Assembly: GCA_017577575.1 (NCBI GenBank) | Contig: PKRG01000004.1 | Span: 101,149 to 165,148, forward strand | Source: Acidimicrobiia bacterium | GTDB taxonomy: Bacteria; Actinomycetota; Acidimicrobiia; Spongiisociales; ZC4RG35 | Direction: 5' to 3' | DNA: 64,000 nt | Shown here: positions 46,964-56,282 of the stretch, one piece after another | Numbering within the stretch: the first letter of the stretch is position 1 | Layout: every line of letters starts with the position of its first letter | Program-made: the position numbers and the translations under genes | Notes under the pieces: model-generated | Seen by the model: the letters and a program-made list of their open reading frames with translations, nothing else | The model's database searches: none | What the model was told of the DNA's origin: nothing

Positions 46964-46981
46964 GCCGGGGGATCCCCCGGC
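46964..46981. promoter_or_regulatory. Perfect 18-bp palindrome upstream of glutamine-type binding-protein gene
   Basis: GCCGGGGGATCCCCCGGC lies 23 bases before the binding-protein ATG and 7 bases after a -10-like TAAGAT (46951-46956). It would sit at the start of the transcript. It could be an operator or a stabilising 5' stem. Confidence 0.5.
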
Positions 46982-47003
46982 ACTACCCAGGGAGGAACAT
47001 CGA

Positions 47004-47858
47004 ATGAAACCCAATCGGTTGATCACCCTCCTCGCCGTACTCGCCCTGGCCCTGGCGGCCTGTGGTGGCGGCGACGGAGACGGCACGGAGCCGACCGACG
47101 CGGCCGAGCCGGACACGACGGACACGGCCGCCGGCGACGGCGAAGCGACAGCCGACTTCGAGACGATCACTCCGGGTGTCCTCACGGTCTGCACCGACGC
47201 CCCGTACCCGCCGATGGAGTACGAGGATCCGGACAACCCCGGGGAGTACACCGGCTTCGACATCGAGCTGATGCGGGCCGTCGCCACGAACCTCGGTTTG
47301 GACCTGGCGGTCGTGAACGTCGGCTTCGACCCGATCACCTCCGGGCTGGCCATGGAATCGGGCGAGTGCGACATCGCCGCCGCCTCGATCACCATCACCC
47401 CGGAGCGGGCCGAGAACATCGCCTTCACCGATGGCTACTTCTCCGGTGACCAGTCGCTGCTGGTGCTCGCCGACTCCGGCATCGAGTCGCTCGAGGACCT
47501 GGCGGGCCAGAGCCTGGCCGTCCAGACCGGCACCACCGGCGAGATCTACGCCAACGAGAACGCCCCCGAGGACACCGAAGTCGTGTCGTTCGAGAATCCG
47601 GGCGACCTCTTCCTGGCGCTCGAGTCGGGCCAGGTGCAGGGCGTGCTCCAGGACCTGGTGCCCAACCAGGACTACGCCAACAACAACGAGTCGGCGATCG
47701 TCGTGGCGACCTACCCCACCGACGAGGAGTACGGCTTCGCCGCCAAGAAGGAAGGCTCGGAGGCGCTGATCGAGGCGGTCAACGCCCAGCTGGCCGCCCT
47801 TCGGCAGGACGGCACGTACGACCAGATCTACGAGCAGTTCTTCCCGATGGGGCAATGA
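47004..47858 (+). CDS. Amino-acid ABC transporter binding lipoprotein, GlnH-like
   Basis: A 284-residue family-3 solute-binding protein. Signal peptide and lipobox LALAACGGG precede an acidic/Thr-rich linker. The domain contains VCTDAPYPPMEYEDP, YTGFDIELMRAVA and QTGTTGEIYANENAP, which read as a polar amino-acid binding protein. Its operon also contains one permease and one ATPase. The ATG follows GGAGG by seven bases. The ligand is not fixed; glutamine, glutamate or cystine are usual. Confidence 0.94.
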   Translation: MKPNRLITLLAVLALALAACGGGDGDGTEPTDAAEPDTTDTAAGDGEATADFETITPGVLTVCTDAPYPPMEYEDPDNPGEYTGFDIELMRAVATNLGLDLAVVNVGFDPITSGLAMESGECDIAAASITITPERAENIAFTDGYFSGDQSLLVLADSGIESLEDLAGQSLAVQTGTTGEIYANENAPEDTEVVSFENPGDLFLALESGQVQGVLQDLVPNQDYANNNESAIVVATYPTDEEYGFAAKKEGSEALIEAVNAQLAALRQDGTYDQIYEQFFPMGQ

Positions 47859-47885
47859 TCAGGCCCATCTGAGGCGTCACGGACC

Positions 47886-47910
47886 GGGGCGACCCGATTA
47901 GGGTCGCCCC
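47886..47910 (+). terminator. Hairpin between GlnH-like and permease genes
   Basis: Arms GGGGCGACCC (47886-47895) and GGGTCGCCCC (47901-47910) form a 10-bp stem with a 5-base loop, followed by GTCCTTCTT. Probably a partial terminator that keeps binding-protein levels above those of the permease. Confidence 0.75.
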
Positions 47911-47937
47911 GTCCTTCTTGCACCTGACAGGAAGACC

Positions 47938-48723
47938 ATGACTCCGCGCCAAAGGCAACGTGCCATCCGAGGCAGCCTGTACGTGCTGCTGATCGCCGCT
48001 GTCGCCGCCGCGCTGCTGTTCGCCGACTGGGCATCGATCCAGCGGAACTTCTTCCGCTGGGACATCGCGGTCGAGATGTTCCCCGAGGTGCTGACCCGAT
48101 TCGCGGTCAACACCCTCATCTACACCCTGGTCGCGTTCGTGCTGGGGCTGGTGCTGGCGCTGATCCTCGCCCTGATGCGCCTCTCCCCGGTCGGCCCGTA
48201 CCGGTGGGTCGCCACCGCCTACGTCGAGTTCTTCCGCAGCGTCCCCGCCCTCGTCACGATCCTCCTCGTCAACTTCGGCATCCCCCTCGCTTTCGGGCGC
48301 CGTGTTCCCGGCGGCCTGCTCGGCATCGCCGCGGTGGGCCTGGGGATCGTCGCCGCCGCCTACATGGCGGAGACGATCCGGGCGGGGATCGAGGCGGTTC
48401 CCCGGGGCCAGATGGAGGCAGCCAGGTCGCTGGGGATGCGGCCGAGCCAGGCGATGTTCTCGATCATCCTCCCCCAGGCGTTCAGGATCATCATCCCTCC
48501 GTTGACCAACGAGTTCGTGCTGCTGATCAAGGACACGTCGCTCCTCTTCGTCGTGGGGACGACGCCGCTGACCCGTGAGCTGACCAAGTTCGGCCGCGAC
48601 ACCATGCAGACCCTGGGCAACGCCACCCCGATGGTGGTGGCAGCCTTCATCTATCTGGTCATCACGCTGCCTCTGACCTATCTGGTCAGGAGGCTGGAGA
48701 AGCGAGGCGCCCGTGGCCGTTGA
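47938..48723 (+). CDS. Amino-acid ABC transporter permease, GlnP-like
   Basis: A 261-residue inner-membrane permease of normal length, with [21 protein letters not shown] and [21 protein letters not shown] (EAA loop) as family marks. It is the only permease of this system and would act as a homodimer. Its last 11 bases overlap the ATPase start. Confidence 0.95.
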   Translation: MTPRQRQRAIRGSLYVLLIAAVAAALLFADWASIQRNFFRWDIAVEMFPEVLTRFAVNTLIYTLVAFVLGLVLALILALMRLSPVGPYRWVATAYVEFFRSVPALVTILLVNFGIPLAFGRRVPGGLLGIAAVGLGIVAAAYMAETIRAGIEAVPRGQMEAARSLGMRPSQAMFSIILPQAFRIIIPPLTNEFVLLIKDTSLLFVVGTTPLTRELTKFGRDTMQTLGNATPMVVAAFIYLVITLPLTYLVRRLEKRGARGR

Positions 48724-49459
48724 CCGCACCGCACCGCCCATCCAGATCATCGGGCTCGGCAAGAAGTTCGGCGAGCTCGAGGTGCTGAAGGGCATCGACA
48801 TGCAAGTCAACGCCGGCGAGGTGGTCTGTGTCATCGGCCCGTCCGGCTCGGGCAAGTCCACCCTGCTGCGCTGCGTGAACCGGTTGGAGGAGCCCACCTC
48901 CGGTCGCATCCTCATCGAAGGCGTCGACATGACCGATCCCGACGTGGACATCGACAGGCTCCGCACCCGGATCGGCATGGTCTTCCAGCACTTCAACCTG
49001 TTCCCGCACCTGACCGTGCTCGACAACCTCACCATCGCCCAGCGCAAGGTGCTGAAGAGGTCCAAGCACGAGGCGCGGGAGATCGCGGTCGCCAACCTGG
49101 AACGCGTCGGGCTCATCGACAAGATCGACGAGTACCCGAACCGGCTGTCGGGGGGCCAGCAGCAGCGGGTGGCCATCGCCCGGGCGCTGTCGATGAAGCC
49201 GGACATGATGCTCTTCGACGAGCCGACCTCCGCCCTCGACCCCGAGCTGATCGGGGAGGTCCTCGACGTGATGCGTCGCCTCGCCCAGGACGGGATGACG
49301 ATGATGGTCGTCACCCACGAGATGGGGTTCGCCCGGGAGGTCGCCGACCGGGTCGTGTTCATGGACGGAGGGGTGATCGTCGAGGAAGGGCCGCCCAAGG
49401 ACGTACTCTCCAACCCCAAGCACGAGCGGACCAGGCGATTCCTCTCGATGATCCTCTGA
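48713..49459 (+). CDS. Amino-acid ABC transporter ATPase, GlnQ-like
   Basis: A 248-residue ATPase with Walker [15 protein letters not shown]-loop [14 protein letters not shown], signature [15 protein letters not shown], Walker [14 protein letters not shown] and H-loop [12 protein letters not shown]. It is a paralog of the ATPase at 39009-39788. The GTG start overlaps the permease end, completing a three-gene operon. The glycerol-3-phosphate dehydrogenase gene follows 43 bases on with no terminator seen, so read-through is possible. Confidence 0.96.
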   Translation: MAVDRTAPPIQIIGLGKKFGELEVLKGIDMQVNAGEVVCVIGPSGSGKSTLLRCVNRLEEPTSGRILIEGVDMTDPDVDIDRLRTRIGMVFQHFNLFPHLTVLDNLTIAQRKVLKRSKHEAREIAVANLERVGLIDKIDEYPNRLSGGQQQRVAIARALSMKPDMMLFDEPTSALDPELIGEVLDVMRRLAQDGMTMMVVTHEMGFAREVADRVVFMDGGVIVEEGPPKDVLSNPKHERTRRFLSMIL

Positions 49460-49502
49460 CAGCCAGGTACAAAGACCGAGCCACTCACCTAGTGTCGCCC
49501 GT

Positions 49503-52433
49503 ATGCAGAGGCACCAGACCGAGGTACTGGTGATCGGAGGCGGGGCCACCGGGACCGGCGTCCTCCGCGATCTGGTGATGAGGGGGTTCGACGCCATCCT
49601 CGTCGAGCAACGGGACATCACCCACGGGACGACCGGCCGCTTCCACGGCCTCCTCCATTCGGGGGGTCGCTACGTCGTCAAGGACCCCGAAGCCGCCGTC
49701 GAATGCATCGAGGAGAACCGGGTCCTGCGCCGCATCATGCCGCACTGTCTCGAGGACACCAGCGGCTTTTTCGTGGTCACCCCCTGGGACGACGAGGCCT
49801 ACGTCCCCGACTTCCTGGAGGGATGCAGGAAGGCCGGCATCCCCGTGGAGGAGGTGCCGGTGAGCGAGGCTCTCCGCCGGGAGCCCTACCTGAACCCGCG
49901 GATCTCCCACGTCTTCGAGGTGCCCGATGCCTCCGCCGACGCGTTCCTGGCCGCCATCTCCACGATCGAATCCGCCCGGGAGTATGGAGGGCGGTTCCTC
50001 CCCTACCACCAGGTCGAGACCCTGATCCGGGAAGGCGATCGGGTCGTGGGAGCTCGCTGCCGTGACCTGGTGGCGGGCGAGGACGTGGTGATCTCCGCCG
50101 ACATCGTCGTCAACGCCACCGGGGCGTGGGCGGGCCGGGTGGCGGCCACCGCCGGGATCGAGTTCGTCGTCCAGGCGGGCAAGGGGACGATGGTGGCGAT
50201 GAACCACCGCATGCTGAACACGGTGGTCAACCGCTGCAAGATGCCGTCGGACGGCGACATCATCGTCCCGATCCACACGGTGGCGGTCATCGGCACCACG
50301 GACGAAGGCGTCCCCGATCCCGAGAAGTTCGCCGTGGAGCCGTGGGAAGTCGAACGGATGCTGGAGGAGGGCGAAAAGCTCGTCCCCGGGATCTCGAAGA
50401 TGCGAGTGCTCCGGGCCTGGGCGGGCGTCCGCCCCCTCTACCAGGAGGAAGCCGCCGCCGACACCCGCGACGTCACCCGGGCGTACGCCTTGCTCGACCA
50501 CGCCACCCGGGACGGGGTGGAGGGCTTCGTGACCATCACCGGCGGCAAGTGGTGCACGTTCCGCCAGATGGCCGAGGTCACGGTCGACGCGGTGTGCCGC
50601 AAGCTCGGCGTCGACCGTCCCTGTCGCACCCACCTGGAGCCGCTCCCCGACCGCCGAAACCTGCAGACCTATCACTGGCTCGGAGAGCGCCTCGCCCGGG
50701 TAGAGAAAGAGGAGGCCTACGGCGACCTGGTCTGCGAGTGCGAGCTGGCGACCCGCGCCGACGTGGTCCGGTCGATCGTCGAGGTCGGCGCCCGCACCAT
50801 CGACGACATCCGCCGCGACGTGCGTCTGGGCATGGGCCCGTGCCAGGGGGGATGGTGCGTCCCCCGTGTGACCGGGCTGCTCCACGACTACCGGCCCCGG
50901 CCCGTGGCGGACGCCAACGTCGCCCTCCGCGACTTCTTGCAGGAGCGATGGAAGGGCCTGCTGCCGGTCGTTTGGGGTGACCAGCTCCGCCAGGCGCGCC
51001 TCGACGACCTGATCTTCCAGAGCCTGCTGCACGTCCCCGCCTTGCCGGGACCGGAGTCGTCGCCGCTCGGGCCGACCATGTACGAGCCGCCGACCGACAC
51101 CACGCCGGTGACCGCGCCCACGGCAGGCACGGAGACGGGAGCGGAGCTGCCGGTGGTGGCGGGCGTTGACCGGGACGTGATCGTGGTCGGCGCCGGGCTG
51201 GGTGGCCTCACCGCCGCCTGCCATGCCGCCTCCGCCGGCGCTTCCACGGCTGTCCTCACCAAAGGATGGGGGACGCTCCTGTGGCACACCGGAGCCATCG
51301 ATGTCCTCGGGTACCTGCCGGGCTCCGACGAGCCGGTCGCTAATCCCCGGGAGGCGATCGTTCGGCTGACCGCCGAACGGCCCGACCATCCCTACGCCCT
51401 GGTCGGCGTGGAGGCGGTCGAGGAGGCGGTCGAATGGATCCGGCGCCTGGCCGAAGGAGCGGGCTACCCCCTCGTAGGCTCTCTCGACCGGAACCTCCTC
51501 CTGCCCACCGGCTTGGGCGCGGCCCGGCCCACCTGCCTGGCGCCGTTCACCATGGCCGCCGGAGACCTCCGGCGCACCGACCCCATGCTGATCGTGGGAC
51601 TGGAGCGTTTCGGCGACCTGTATCCCCGCCTGGTGGCCGACAACATCTCTGCCCGCGGCGTCGAGGCGGAGGGGGTCGTGGTCACCGTGCCGACGGCGAA
51701 GCGGCGGCGCTTCCTGACCGCCCAGATCCTCGCCTCGCTGTTCGATCAGGAGCCGTTCCGCGACGAGGTGATCCGGGCGGTGCGGGCCACCGGTCGCCAC
51801 GCTCCCCGCATCGGATTCCCTGCCGTGTTGGGCCTGCACCGCTCCCGCGAGGCCGTGACACACCTCAGTGAGGCGCTGGAGGCCGAGATCTTCGAGATCC
51901 CCACCACCCCGCCATCCGTCCCCGGGCTGCGGCTGCAGACGATCATCCGCCGGGCCATCGTCTCTGCGGGCGGGAGGGTCCTCGACAACGCCGCCGCCTC
52001 GAGGCTGGAAGAGACCGCCGACGGCCGCCTCGCCATCCTCACGGAGGCGCCGGCACGACACCAGCGGCATCTCGCCACCAGCGCGGTCCTCGCCACCGGG
52101 GGCCTGCTGGGTGGCGGGATTCGCGGCGCCTCGGACGGATCCCTGGCCGAGACGGTCGCCGGGCTGGCAGTCGATGGGCCCACCTCCCGCCAGGACTGGT
52201 TCGACCGCCGTTTCGTCGGCGACTCCGAGCACCCCGTGTTCCGTGCCGGCGTGCGCGCCGGCAGGGACCTCGCCGCCGACGGCGGCCCCGCCAACGTGTT
52301 CGTCGCCGGCGGCCTGCTCGCAGGCTGCGACCCGATCCGCGAGCTGTCGTTGGAGGGAGTTGCCCTCGCCACCGGGCTGGTGGCCGGACGTGCCGCCGCC
52401 CGGGCCGCCCAGGCGCAAGGAGCTGCCCCATGA
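49503..52433 (+). CDS. glpA: Glycerol-3-phosphate dehydrogenase, GlpA-GlpB fusion
   Basis: A 976-residue fusion. Residues 1-~545 are GlpA: FAD-binding VLVIGGGATGTGVLRDLVMRG, HGTTGRFHGLLHSGGRY, and a BFD-like [2Fe-2S] region with Cys in LVCECE (about 411-413) and GPCQGGWC (about 445-450). Residues ~555-976 are GlpB, with a second dinucleotide motif VIVVGAGLGGLTAACHAA. In E. coli these are separate proteins of about 542 and 419 residues. The complex oxidises sn-glycerol-3-phosphate to dihydroxyacetone phosphate at the membrane with GlpC. It overlaps glpC by four bases. Confidence 0.93.
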   Translation: MQRHQTEVLVIGGGATGTGVLRDLVMRGFDAILVEQRDITHGTTGRFHGLLHSGGRYVVKDPEAAVECIEENRVLRRIMPHCLEDTSGFFVVTPWDDEAYVPDFLEGCRKAGIPVEEVPVSEALRREPYLNPRISHVFEVPDASADAFLAAISTIESAREYGGRFLPYHQVETLIREGDRVVGARCRDLVAGEDVVISADIVVNATGAWAGRVAATAGIEFVVQAGKGTMVAMNHRMLNTVVNRCKMPSDGDIIVPIHTVAVIGTTDEGVPDPEKFAVEPWEVERMLEEGEKLVPGISKMRVLRAWAGVRPLYQEEAAADTRDVTRAYALLDHATRDGVEGFVTITGGKWCTFRQMAEVTVDAVCRKLGVDRPCRTHLEPLPDRRNLQTYHWLGERLARVEKEEAYGDLVCECELATRADVVRSIVEVGARTIDDIRRDVRLGMGPCQGGWCVPRVTGLLHDYRPRPVADANVALRDFLQERWKGLLPVVWGDQLRQARLDDLIFQSLLHVPALPGPESSPLGPTMYEPPTDTTPVTAPTAGTETGAELPVVAGVDRDVIVVGAGLGGLTAACHAASAGASTAVLTKGWGTLLWHTGAIDVLGYLPGSDEPVANPREAIVRLTAERPDHPYALVGVEAVEEAVEWIRRLAEGAGYPLVGSLDRNLLLPTGLGAARPTCLAPFTMAAGDLRRTDPMLIVGLERFGDLYPRLVADNISARGVEAEGVVVTVPTAKRRRFLTAQILASLFDQEPFRDEVIRAVRATGRHAPRIGFPAVLGLHRSREAVTHLSEALEAEIFEIPTTPPSVPGLRLQTIIRRAIVSAGGRVLDNAAASRLEETADGRLAILTEAPARHQRHLATSAVLATGGLLGGGIRGASDGSLAETVAGLAVDGPTSRQDWFDRRFVGDSEHPVFRAGVRAGRDLAADGGPANVFVAGGLLAGCDPIRELSLEGVALATGLVAGRAAARAAQAQGAAP

Positions 52434-53728
52434 TCGAAGTGACGACTCCGGCAGGCGTCACCCCGGTGGAGGCGACGCTCGACTACTGCATCAAATGCAA
52501 CATCTGCGTGACGGCCTGTCCCGTCGCCCCGGTCACGGACCTGTTCCCGGGGCCCAAGTACGAAGGCCCGCAGGCGGCCAGGTACCGCCACGACCGCCAG
52601 CCGAGCCCCGATCGGTCCGTCGACTACTGCTCGGGCTGCCGGGTCTGCAACGAGGTGTGCCCGACCGGCGTCCGGATCGCCGAGATCAACGCCCGGGCAC
52701 GGGCGAAGATGGTCGAGGACGGCGCGTTCGGCATGCGGAGCCGGCTCCGCAACAACCTCCTCGCCCGGCCCCTGACCCTCGCCCGCCTGGGCGCGCCCGT
52801 CGCCGGCCTGGTCAACTTCGCCTTCACCTGGCGGCCCACCCGGCTCATCGCCGAGCGGCTGTTCGGGATCCACCGCGATGCGCCGCTGCCTCTGTACGAC
52901 GGGGCGCCTCCGTTCCGCCGCTGGTTCCGCTCCCGCCCCCGCCGGCGGGGCACCGCCGGGACCGTCGTGTACTTCACCGCCTGCTCCACCGAGCACTACG
53001 AGACCCGGGTGGGCCGCACCGCGGTGAAGCTGCTCGAGCATCTGGGGTACGAGGTGATCGTGCCCGAGGCGCGGTGCTGCGGCCTGCCGCTCTTGTCCAA
53101 CGGGGAGTTCCCCGCCGCCCGCCGCTACCACCGGGCCAACATCGAGTCGCTTCTGCCGTACGCCCGGGCGGGGATCCCCATCGTCGGCACCTCGACGTCG
53201 TGCACCCTCACGATCAAGGAGGAGGCGCCCGACCTCCTCGACGAGCACGACGAGGACAGCCGGCTCGTCGGCTCCCACACCTACGACATCCACGAGTTCC
53301 TGCTCGACCTCGCCGCCCGCGGAGAGCTCACCGGCTGGCGGGAGATCCCGATGCGGCTGCCCTACCACCCGCCATGTCAGTACCGCGCCCATCGCCTCGG
53401 AATTCCCGCCCGCGAGGTGCTCGACCTGGTGCCCGGCCTCGAAGTGGTCGAGAGCGGGGCGGCGTGCTGTGGGATCGCCGGCACCTACGGATACAAGGAG
53501 GAGAAGTACCGGATAGCGATGGACGTCGGCCGCCCGCTGTTCGAATTCGTCGAACGGGAAGGGGCCCCGGTGGTGGCGTGCGACTCGGAGACGTGCCGCT
53601 GGCAGATCACCCACGGCACGGGAGTCGACTCCATCCATCCTCTCGAGGTGGTAGCCGCTTCGCTGGGTGTGGAGGTGGAAGGCCCTCTCGCCGTGGCCCT
53701 GCGCGAGGTCTTCGCGGCTCGGGGCTGA
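52430..53728 (+). CDS. glpC: Glycerol-3-phosphate dehydrogenase iron-sulfur subunit GlpC
   Basis: A 432-residue protein with two [4Fe-4S] ferredoxin motifs (CIKCNICVTACP about 17-28, CSGCRVCNEVCP about 67-78) and two CCG domains (ARCCGLPLLSNGE, AACCGIAGTYGYKEEKY). It passes electrons from the GlpAB flavoprotein to the quinone pool and anchors the complex. The ATG overlaps the glpA-glpB stop. It converges on the dhaM fusion gene with a four-base gap and no visible terminator. Confidence 0.94.
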   Translation: MIEVTTPAGVTPVEATLDYCIKCNICVTACPVAPVTDLFPGPKYEGPQAARYRHDRQPSPDRSVDYCSGCRVCNEVCPTGVRIAEINARARAKMVEDGAFGMRSRLRNNLLARPLTLARLGAPVAGLVNFAFTWRPTRLIAERLFGIHRDAPLPLYDGAPPFRRWFRSRPRRRGTAGTVVYFTACSTEHYETRVGRTAVKLLEHLGYEVIVPEARCCGLPLLSNGEFPAARRYHRANIESLLPYARAGIPIVGTSTSCTLTIKEEAPDLLDEHDEDSRLVGSHTYDIHEFLLDLAARGELTGWREIPMRLPYHPPCQYRAHRLGIPAREVLDLVPGLEVVESGAACCGIAGTYGYKEEKYRIAMDVGRPLFEFVEREGAPVVACDSETCRWQITHGTGVDSIHPLEVVAASLGVEVEGPLAVALREVFAARG

Positions 53729-53732
53729 CGGC

Positions 53733-56207
53733 TCAGGTACCCAAGAAGGCGGCGGCGGCCTGGCGCACCGCTTCCGCCGACGTCATCTCCAGCGCCGATG
53801 CGGCCAACCGGCGGGCGTCCGATGCGTCGATGCGGCGCACGACGTCTTTGACCTGGGCGATCGCCACCGGGCTCATCGACAGCTCAGTCACCCCCAGCCC
53901 CACGAGGATCGGGACGGCCAGCGGGTCGCCCGCCGCCTCACCGCAGACACCCACCCAGCGCCCGTGCTCGGCGGCGGCGCGGCATGTGCGATCGATGAGG
54001 CTCAGCACCGAAGGGTGCAGGGCGTCGGCCAGGTTCGCCAGCTCGGGGTTGCCCCGCTCGGCGGCCAGGGTGTACTGGGTCAGGTCGTTGGTCCCGATCG
54101 AGAAGAAGTCGACAACCGCGGCGAAGCGGTCGGCGGCCAGCGCCAGTGACGGCACCTCGACCATCACCCCGATCTGGAGGCCATCGGGCAGCCCCCCGAT
54201 CTGTTCGGCGGCCTCCCCCACCATGGTCCGCACCTGCTCCCACTCGGAGAGCACCGACACCATCGGGAACATGATCCGGACCGGATGGGTGGCGGCCACT
54301 CTCAACGCCGCCCGCACCTGGCTCATCAAGAGCTCCGGCTCGGCCAGCCCGAGACGAAGGCCCCGCACGCCGAGGAACGGGTTCTGCTCGGGTGGGCGGG
54401 GCAAGAAGGGGAGGGGCTTGTCGCCGCCCACGTCGAGGGTGCGCAGCACCAGCGGCCGACCGCCGAGGGCCTCGGCGATCTGGCGGTAGGTCTCCTCCTG
54501 CTCTTCCTCCGACGGCGGGGTGGTTCGGTTCAGGTACAGGAACTCGGTCCGCAGCAGGCCGACTCCGTCGGCGCCGGCTTCGACCGCGGCACGGGCGTCC
54601 TCCACCGACCCGATGTTCGCCGCCACCTCGATGGCGACTCCGTCGGTCGTCACCGCCGGGGCCGCGGCACGACTGCGGGCCTCCTCCAGTCGCCGGGCGT
54701 CTTCTTCTGCCCGTCGCCGCGCCTCGGCGACCTGCTCGGGTGGGGGATCGATCACCACCGAGCCGGCGGTTCCGTCGACCAGGAGCGGGGTGCCTTCCTC
54801 CACCTCCAGTGGCCCGGCCGCCACGACCGCGGGCACGCCCAGCCCGCGGGCGAGGATGGCGGAATGGGAGGTGGGCGCCCCGGCAGCGGTGACGATCGCC
54901 TGGACCATCTCGGGGTCGAGGGTGGCGGTCTCGCCGGGAGTCAGGTCGTCGGCGACGAGCACCCCCGGCGCCTCCATGCGCGGCCGCGGATCGACCCCGA
55001 GCAGCCGGGCGAGCACCTGGCGGCCTACTGCCTCGACGTCGTCTGCTCGCTGAGCCTGGTAGGGGTCTTCCAGGCGGCGGAAATCGTCGGCGACGGCTTC
55101 TGTCGCCGCCTGCCAGGCCTCTGCCGCTCCGGTGGAGGGGCCGATGCGCTCGAGGGCCGACCCGATCAGGTGCTCGTCGTCGAGGATCAGCAGGTGGGCG
55201 GTGAAGATGTCGGCTTCGGCCTCCCCCGCCCGCGCCAGCACCTGCTCCCGCTGGCTTTCGATGTCGGCGCGTACGGCGTCGATCGCCTGCCGCAGGCGCT
55301 GTCTGTCGGCCTCGGGGTCAGCCGGTGGGCCCGTAGGCACCTCCAGGGCGGGCCGGCGCAGGTAGCGGGCCGGGCCGACCGCGACGCCTGGGGACGCCCC
55401 CACCCCGACCACGGTCCCTTCGGATCGCGGCTCGACCGCCGGGGTCTCGGCCTTGGGCGGCGGCGGGGCAGCGGGCAGGTCGCGGTCGCCGAAGTCGTCG
55501 GCGGCGAGGTCGGAAATGGCGGAGAGGGCGGCGTCCGCGTCGGGCCCGGCCGCCCACACCTCGATCTCGTGTCCTTGCCGGACACCGAGGGCGGACACCC
55601 GGGCGAGGCTCCGCGCCGGCACCGGGTCGGAGCCGGTGGTGCGGTTGGCGATCCGGACCTCGGCGTCGAACCGGCCCACCGTCTCCACCAGCCGGCTGGC
55701 AGGCCGGAGATGGAGCCCGAGCGGATTGCCGACTCGCAGGACGATCGATCGGCCCCGCGCCACCTCCGGGGTCGCCTCGCTCTCGGCCGCCTCGGCGGGG
55801 GCGAGGTGCTCGATCTTGGGGGTGAGGCCGGCACGCGCCTCGGCCGCCACTTCCGACAGCGACGCGCCGATGCCGGCGGTGGCGACGGCTGCCACCGTCC
55901 CCTCGACGAGGGGCGCCTCGCACAGGAGCACCCGGGAGGCGTCGGCGGGCGGCTCGAGGAACTCGAGGGCGGTCTCGGCGTTCATGATCGCCGAGCCGAG
56001 GTCCATGAGGACGAGCACGCCGTCGTCCGACCACACCGACTCGATCGCCTCCTTTATGGCGAAGGCGTCGGTGCCGATCGGCGACTCCGGGTCGTCGATT
56101 CCCCCGGCGGCCGCCAGGGCGACGTCGCCGCCCCCCATCTGGCGCGCCAACTCGACCACGCCCTCGGCCAGCTTGGCCGAATGTGAGACGACGACGATGC
56201 CTACCAA
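53733..56207 (-). CDS. dhaM: Dihydroxyacetone kinase phosphoryl donor: DhaM EIIA-HPr-Enzyme I fusion
   Basis: A protein of about 824 residues holding a whole PTS relay: EIIA of the Dha system (VVVSHSAKLAEG, His9), HPr-like (GLHLRPASRLV, His about 166), and Enzyme I (GAPTSHSAILARGLGVPAVV, His about 448, with the PEP-binding domain to the end: FFSIGTNDLTQYTLAAERGN, VCGEAAGDPLAVP). It moves phosphate from PEP to DhaL-bound ADP. The TTG start at 56207 places the EIIA His at 9, as in E. coli DhaM. A GTG at 56234 is possible but would fall inside the glpK hairpin. Confidence 0.92.
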   Translation of the reverse strand: MVGIVVVSHSAKLAEGVVELARQMGGGDVALAAAGGIDDPESPIGTDAFAIKEAIESVWSDDGVLVLMDLGSAIMNAETALEFLEPPADASRVLLCEAPLVEGTVAAVATAGIGASLSEVAAEARAGLTPKIEHLAPAEAAESEATPEVARGRSIVLRVGNPLGLHLRPASRLVETVGRFDAEVRIANRTTGSDPVPARSLARVSALGVRQGHEIEVWAAGPDADAALSAISDLAADDFGDRDLPAAPPPPKAETPAVEPRSEGTVVGVGASPGVAVGPARYLRRPALEVPTGPPADPEADRQRLRQAIDAVRADIESQREQVLARAGEAEADIFTAHLLILDDEHLIGSALERIGPSTGAAEAWQAATEAVADDFRRLEDPYQAQRADDVEAVGRQVLARLLGVDPRPRMEAPGVLVADDLTPGETATLDPEMVQAIVTAAGAPTSHSAILARGLGVPAVVAAGPLEVEEGTPLLVDGTAGSVVIDPPPEQVAEARRRAEEDARRLEEARSRAAAPAVTTDGVAIEVAANIGSVEDARAAVEAGADGVGLLRTEFLYLNRTTPPSEEEQEETYRQIAEALGGRPLVLRTLDVGGDKPLPFLPRPPEQNPFLGVRGLRLGLAEPELLMSQVRAALRVAATHPVRIMFPMVSVLSEWEQVRTMVGEAAEQIGGLPDGLQIGVMVEVPSLALAADRFAAVVDFFSIGTNDLTQYTLAAERGNPELANLADALHPSVLSLIDRTCRAAAEHGRWVGVCGEAAGDPLAVPILVGLGVTELSMSPVAIAQVKDVVRRIDASDARRLAASALEMTSAEAVRQAAAAFLGT

Positions 56208-56232
56208 CGATCCCCCGATCCGCTCCGCGCGC

Positions 56233-56262
56233 ACGGATCGCGCGCCGGGGCGCGCGATCCGT
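56233..56262 (-). terminator. Hairpin downstream of glpK
   Basis: Arms ACGGATCGCGCG (56233-56244) and CGCGCGATCCGT (56251-56262) form a perfect 12-bp stem with a 6-base loop, 20 bases after the glpK stop on the minus strand. No U tract. It separates glpK from the DhaM fusion gene and may tune its expression. Confidence 0.7.
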
Positions 56263-56282
56263 GGTCGGTCATGGGCCGAGCC

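Noticed and set aside
51060-51200. A possible separate start for GlpB inside the glpA-glpB frame
   Set aside because: The GTG codons near the second FAD motif have no ribosome site at a usable distance, so a true fusion is more likely.
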